From positions 1-58,028 of the forward strand of contig JAIUNI010000024.1 of the NCBI GenBank assembly GCA_020161935.1: a DNA stretch of 58,028 bases, in the 5' to 3' direction. The notes under the pieces are model-generated. The model saw nothing but the letters and a program-made list of their open reading frames with translations, was not told the DNA's origin and ran no database searches. The translations under genes were made by a program, and so were the position numbers. Numbering within the stretch: the stretch's first letter is position 1; the number at the start of each line of letters is the position of its first letter. Below, one piece after another: positions 54,792 to 58,028 of this stretch. This DNA is from Chloroflexota bacterium (GTDB lineage: Bacteria; Chloroflexota; Anaerolineae; Aggregatilineales; Phototrophicaceae).

Positions 54792-56345
54792 TTAGACAGC
54801 GGCGACACCCGCGTGGGCGGCTTTGTGGGCATTGATGATCGGTTGGGCGACCTGCGCCGGAACCTGCTCATAGTGGCTGAACTTCATGGTAAATACGCCA
54901 CGCGCTGCCGAGATGGAGCGCAGCACGTTGCCATAGCGCATCATCTCGCTGTAAGGAACCTGCGCGGTAATGACTCCCTTATGGCCTTCGGTATCCATCC
55001 CCTGCACACGGCCCCGGCGGGTATTGAGATCACCCATGACATCGCCCATGATCGATTCGGGGACGGTGATTTGCACGTCCATCATCGGTTCCATCAGCAC
55101 GGGGTTGGCGGCTTCAAACACTTTCTTGAAGGCTTCGCGACCTGCCACTTGGAAGGCAATATCTTTCGAGTCGACCGGATGCTCTTTACCGTCAAATACC
55201 ACTGCTTTGACATCGACAATCGGATAACCCGCGATTACCCCTTCGTCAAGGACGGAGTGAATGCCCTTTTCAATCGAGGGTATAAAGCTGGCGGAGATTG
55301 AACCACCGACGATCTTGGTCTCGTAGACGAAACCGCCACCGGGGTTCGGTTCAAGGCGCAGATGGACTTCGCCAAACTGCCCTGCTCCACCGCTTTGCTT
55401 CTTGTGACGGTGGAAGTCGGAACCCTGTTTGGTGATGGTTTCTTTATAGGGGACTTTGGGGACGCTGACATCCATACCCACGCCGAGTTTAGCAGCGCGG
55501 CTGATGGACAAGTTCACATGGGCTTCGCCCATCCCTTCGACAATGGTTTGCTTGACATCAGGGTCTTGCCGCCAACGCAGCGTGGGGTCGGACTGAGCAA
55601 GGCTGGTGAGAATCGTACCCATCTTGGCACTGTCGGCCTGTGTCTTGGGGCTGACGGCGACAGCATACAGGGGTTCGGGGAAATCAGGCTTGGTAATACG
55701 GATGGGGTTGGCACGGGTGCTGAAGGTGTCACCCGTTTTGGTATCGTTCAGCTTGGCAACGACACCGATGTCACCGGCATGGAGGGTCGTTACTGGAATT
55801 TGCTCCTTGCCACGCATGAGTAAAAGGCTGTTGAAGCGTTCTTCAACATCACGAACCGGATTGTAATAGCGCCCATCCGAACGCATTGAACCGGAGAATA
55901 TACGGAAGTAGTTGAGTGTACCAACGAAGCGGTCGTTGGTGGTCTTAAAGACGTAAGCCGCGAGTGTGCCTTCGTCCGACTGCGGCGCGGTGAGGAACTG
56001 CTTCTCACCGGCGGGATCAAGGTATTGGACACGGCGCTGCGACGGCGGCGAAACGTAGACGACGAGCGCTTCCATCAAGGGAACGGTACCCACGTTCTTC
56101 GCGCCGGAGGTCACGAAAACGGGTACGGTCTTGAGGTAAGCATCCCGCGCGGCTTTACGCATACCATCGCGAATTTCGTCATTGGTCAGCGTGTTTTCAT
56201 TGAAGTATTTTTCTGAAATATATTGCGTGTCATCATCCTGACCCAAGTTGAACCTGTAAAACTTCTGTTTTGCCCTGAAGTAACCAAGTAGCCGAATGAA
56301 ATAAATTTTTGCTTTTACAGTCCTGTATTTTTTAACAATGAGCAT
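54792..56345 (-). pseudogene. EF-G-like protein lacking the GTPase domain (5'-truncated)
   Basis: Homology to elongation factor G-like proteins (EF-G2/FusA2 type) starts only at about 56245 with DDDTQYISEKYF, which corresponds to the end of the G domain. Domains II-V follow: VPLMEALVVYVSPP, HRHKKQSGGAGQFGEVHLRLEP, PSIEKGIHSVLDEG, DVQITVPESIMGDVMGDLNTRRG and the C-terminal SISAARGVFTMKFSHYEQVP. The P-loop and switch regions, about 200 residues, are absent. Upstream of the junction the DNA is AT-rich and encodes unrelated basic residues (FRAKQKFYRFNLG). The remaining frame could still be translated from an ATG near 56345, but the product should have no GTPase. The cause is an insertion, a rearrangement or an assembly junction. 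Confidence 0.7.
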
Positions 56346-56637
56346 TTCTTCGTCTGTCAATGAAAAATACAGTGTACGTTCACCGTTATTAAATTGAGGA
56401 TAGAATAAATGTCGTCAATCTCCTGATCGGATAACAAATGGATGCGGCACTGACTTTTACTATACATAAATTATCCGGATACTTTTTATTAAAAACGAAC
56501 GTTTTTGAGCAGATTAAATTGGCTTATAAAGATCAGCGTGCTTATAGGATCTTTATATTCTCAATAACCATTATTGATATTACCTTGTTGCGGCATTATA
56601 CTTGATATGAGTTTCGAGAATAAGGGAAAATCAGTTA
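56346..56637. other. AT-rich intergenic region of the DUF4160 module
   Basis: No gene is supported. Besides the inverted repeats listed separately, a near-palindrome AAAAACG-AA-CGTTTTT lies at 56491-56506. Base composition changes here relative to everything to the left. Promoters for the DUF4160 gene and the truncated EF-G-like gene should lie here. Confidence 0.5.
56526..56577. repeat. Two adjacent inverted repeats
   Basis: ATAAAGATC (56526-56534) and GATCTTTAT (56548-56556) are perfect inverted copies 13 bases apart, a 31-base site of the size of a resolvase subsite. Next to it TCAATA (56561-56566) and TATTGA (56572-56577) form a second inverted repeat. They lie upstream of the DUF4160-DUF2442-recombinase operon, so they could be an operator or a recombination site. 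Confidence 0.5.
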
Positions 56638-56898
56638 ATACCAACAATAAGTACATTTTATGGAATATTGATTCAAATATTTTGGGGAGATCATGCACCA
56701 CCTCATTTTCATGCGCGTTACGGTGAATATAAAGGCATCATTAATATTCATACTTTACAAATGCTGGAAGGTGATTTACCGCGTCGTGCACTCAATTTAA
56801 TTCTGGATTGGGCTGAACTTCACCAAAAAGAATTATTACTTGACTGGGAGCTTTGCGAGAAAAACCAGATGCCAAATAAAATTGAACCGTTGAAGTAG
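56638..56898 (+). CDS. DUF4160 protein with apparent ATA start
   Basis: An 86-residue DUF4160 protein. The family normally begins MPTISxFYGI. Here the frame reads PTISTFYGILIQIFWGDHAPPHFHARYG, but the codon at the Met position (56638-56640) is ATA, not ATG. No in-frame ATG precedes it; a TTG at 56668 would remove ten conserved residues. AAGGGA about ten bases before the ATA could be the ribosome site. The rest of the family core is intact (EGDLPRRALNLILDWAELHQKELL, KIEPLK). DUF4160 and DUF2442 genes commonly occur as pairs with toxin-antitoxin-like behaviour, though proof is limited. Start codon or gene is damaged, or ATA is used. Confidence 0.75.
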   Translation: MPTISTFYGILIQIFWGDHAPPHFHARYGEYKGIINIHTLQMLEGDLPRRALNLILDWAELHQKELLLDWELCEKNQMPNKIEPLK

Positions 56899-56907
56899 GA
56901 GAAACCT

Positions 56908-57162
56908 ATGTATTGGGATGTAAGTACTGTAAAACCGGTTGAGCATTTAATCTTGAAGGTAACATTCGTTGATGGTTTGGAAGGAACGGTTTGTTTTAAA
57001 CCTTCATTTTTAACAGGTGTATTTGAATCTATTAAAGATGAATCTTATTTTAATAAGGTTTATGTTGACCATGGTGTTGTTACCTGGCCAGGAGAACTTG
57101 ATTTGGCACCTGATGCCATGCATACAGAAATAAAAAAACGTGGGTCTTTTGTCCTGGAGTAA
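56908..57162 (+). CDS. DUF2442 protein, partner of DUF4160
   Basis: An 84-residue DUF2442 protein, recognised by HLILKVTFVDGLEGTVCFKP, YFNKVYVDHGVVTWPGELDLAPDAMH and the final IKKRG region. It is encoded nine bases after the DUF4160 stop with AGGAG six bases before its ATG. The pair arrangement is common, and one partner is often predicted to neutralise the other. The end of this gene contains GGAG six bases before the recombinase start, so the recombinase is translated from inside its 3' end. Confidence 0.85.
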   Translation: MYWDVSTVKPVEHLILKVTFVDGLEGTVCFKPSFLTGVFESIKDESYFNKVYVDHGVVTWPGELDLAPDAMHTEIKKRGSFVLE

Positions 57163-57165
57163 ATT

Positions 57166-57726
57166 ATGCTGGTTGGTTATGCTCGCGTTTCAACAGTCGA
57201 TCAAAATTTAGATCTTCAACTTTCTGCCTTGAAAGAGGTTGGTTGCGAAAAACTCTATCAAGATCAAATGTCAGGTACAAAGGCAAATCGTCCAGGACTC
57301 AGTTTGGCGCTCGAGGTTTTGAGAAACAATGACACATTAGTCGTTTGGAAATTAGACCGATTGGGGCGAACTGTGAAAGGATTAATTGATTTGGTTAATC
57401 AATTGCATCAGAAGGGTATCCACTTTAAAAGTATTACTGATAACGTTGACACATCAACGGCCGCTGGCCGGTTCTTTTTTCATGTTATGGCAAGCCTTGC
57501 TCAAATGGAGCGTGAATTAATGGCGGAAAGAACTAAAGCTGGATTAGCAGCTGCCAAGGCAAAAGGAAGAGTAGGTGGTCGCAAACGAAAAATGACCCAA
57601 TCTAAAATTGAGTCAGCTAAACAACTACTTGCTTCTGGCACCCTACCTAGGGATGTTGCACAAAATCTGGGTATATCAGTACCGACTTTATATCGTTGGG
57701 TTCCTGCTTCTAATAACCTAACTTAA
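57166..57726 (+). CDS. Serine recombinase (resolvase/invertase)
   Basis: A 186-residue serine recombinase of the resolvase/invertase type. YARVST holds the nucleophile S9, YQDQMSG the next active-site loop, and WKLDRLGR the two arginines; MASLAQMERELMAERTKAG is the long E-helix. A C-terminal helix-turn-helix (AKQLLASGTLPRDVAQNLGISVPTLYRWVP) binds the site. It can excise or invert a segment between paired sites. It starts three bases after the DUF2442 stop, so it is part of the same operon. Base use is AT-rich compared with genes to the left, consistent with recent acquisition. Confidence 0.92.
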   Translation: MLVGYARVSTVDQNLDLQLSALKEVGCEKLYQDQMSGTKANRPGLSLALEVLRNNDTLVVWKLDRLGRTVKGLIDLVNQLHQKGIHFKSITDNVDTSTAAGRFFFHVMASLAQMERELMAERTKAGLAAAKAKGRVGGRKRKMTQSKIESAKQLLASGTLPRDVAQNLGISVPTLYRWVPASNNLT

Positions 57727-57745
57727 GTGAGTAGACAATTAAATT

Positions 57746-58028
57746 ATGATAGATGAAAAAATTCCAGAGTATGAAGGTGGGTGTTTATGTAATGAAACTA
57801 CTTTTACAGCGAGAGGTGAACCAAGCAATCCACATTTGTGTTCCTGTACAATGTGTCAAAAGTCATCTGGTGCGCCAACTGTTGCTTGGGTTGAATTTCC
57901 TTTAAGTACTTTTCATTGGGATGGCACAAGAAAACCTGGTTTATTTCAATCTTCAGAAAATACTCAGCGTTGCTTCTGCTAAAATTGTGGGGGGTTGCTA
58001 GGAACTCTTAATAAGGGATACCCAAACG
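57746..58028 (+). pseudogene. GFA-family protein with premature stop (partial)
   Basis: The frame begins MIDEKIPEYEGGCLCNETTFTA and contains the GFA (glutathione-dependent formaldehyde-activating) zinc cysteines CLC and CTMCQKSSGAPTVAWVEF. It stops at TAA (57980-57982) after QRCFC. Reading through that codon, the same frame continues NCGGLLGTLNKGYPN to the window end, which restores the conserved FCxxCG motif. So TAA replaces a sense codon, most simply AAA (Lys). The second half lies outside the window. Sequencing error or true decay are both possible. The 20 bases before the ATG hold no strong ribosome site. Confidence 0.75.

Noticed and set aside
56668..56898. TTG at 56668 as start of the DUF4160 gene
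   Set aside because: It would remove PTISTFYGI, the conserved family start. The ATA-led frame at 56638 fits the family better, although ATA is an unusual start.

Overview
The window most resembles a chromosomal segment of a Chloroflexota bacterium, probably Anaerolineae-like. This is inference from gene content and repeat style; no 16S rRNA or other decisive marker is present. The supporting signs are Pro/Thr-rich 'TPTP' linkers after lipoprotein and membrane anchors, a glycogen pathway built on a GH57 branching enzyme, methylglyoxal synthase, several PAS histidine kinases with receiver-only regulators, and many dispersed GC-rich palindromic repeats of the CCTCACCCC...GAGGGG type. I saw no tRNA, rRNA or CRISPR array.

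Layout. 1-343: right end of an IS5-type insertion sequence and a short patch of dispersed repeats. 344-8004: a large secreted protein of unknown function, a B12-binding radical SAM enzyme, a mono-haem cytochrome c lipoprotein, a membrane sensor kinase with an unusual H-box, and an M23 peptidase. 8185-12699: a PHP phosphoesterase overlapping a GT4 glycosyltransferase, a beta-propeller protein, methylglyoxal synthase mgsA and an S66 LD-carboxypeptidase. 12765-18842: a glycogen cluster on the minus strand (GH57-like protein, glgC, glgA, GH57 branching enzyme), complemented by a free CBM48 protein and glucan phosphorylase at 31417-34536. 19036-29921: a receiver plus kinase pair diverging from an operon of receiver, NERD-like membrane protein, AddB, AddA and a membrane protein, which points to double-strand break repair. 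30026-31360: a vanadium-haloperoxidase/PAP2 protein. 34588-38032: an ABC exporter operon. 38455-44939: a receiver protein, a TPR/lytic transglycosylase lipoprotein, a hypothetical protein and a DUF255 thioredoxin-fold protein.

45000-54791 is the most accessory-looking part. It holds a TIR-Ham1 (ITPase-like) fusion gene flanked by repeats, a DUF1684 protein, two paralogous small secreted proteins bracketing two tandem GNAT genes, an alpha/beta hydrolase, FtsH and small membrane or signalling proteins. Palindromic repeats lie between many of these genes. In two places they run into coding sequence: inside a hypothetical protein and at the start of the lytic transglycosylase.

54792-58028: an EF-G-like gene without its GTPase domain stops at a sharp change to AT-rich DNA. 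That AT-rich segment carries DUF4160, DUF2442, a serine recombinase and a broken GFA-family gene. It looks like an integrated foreign segment, but an assembly junction cannot be excluded.

The best candidate for an undescribed system is the TIR-Ham1 fusion (45185-46177). A predicted NAD-cleaving domain is joined to a nucleotide-pyrophosphatase fold whose catalytic residues are altered. This suggests a nucleotide-sensing or self-limiting immune effector.
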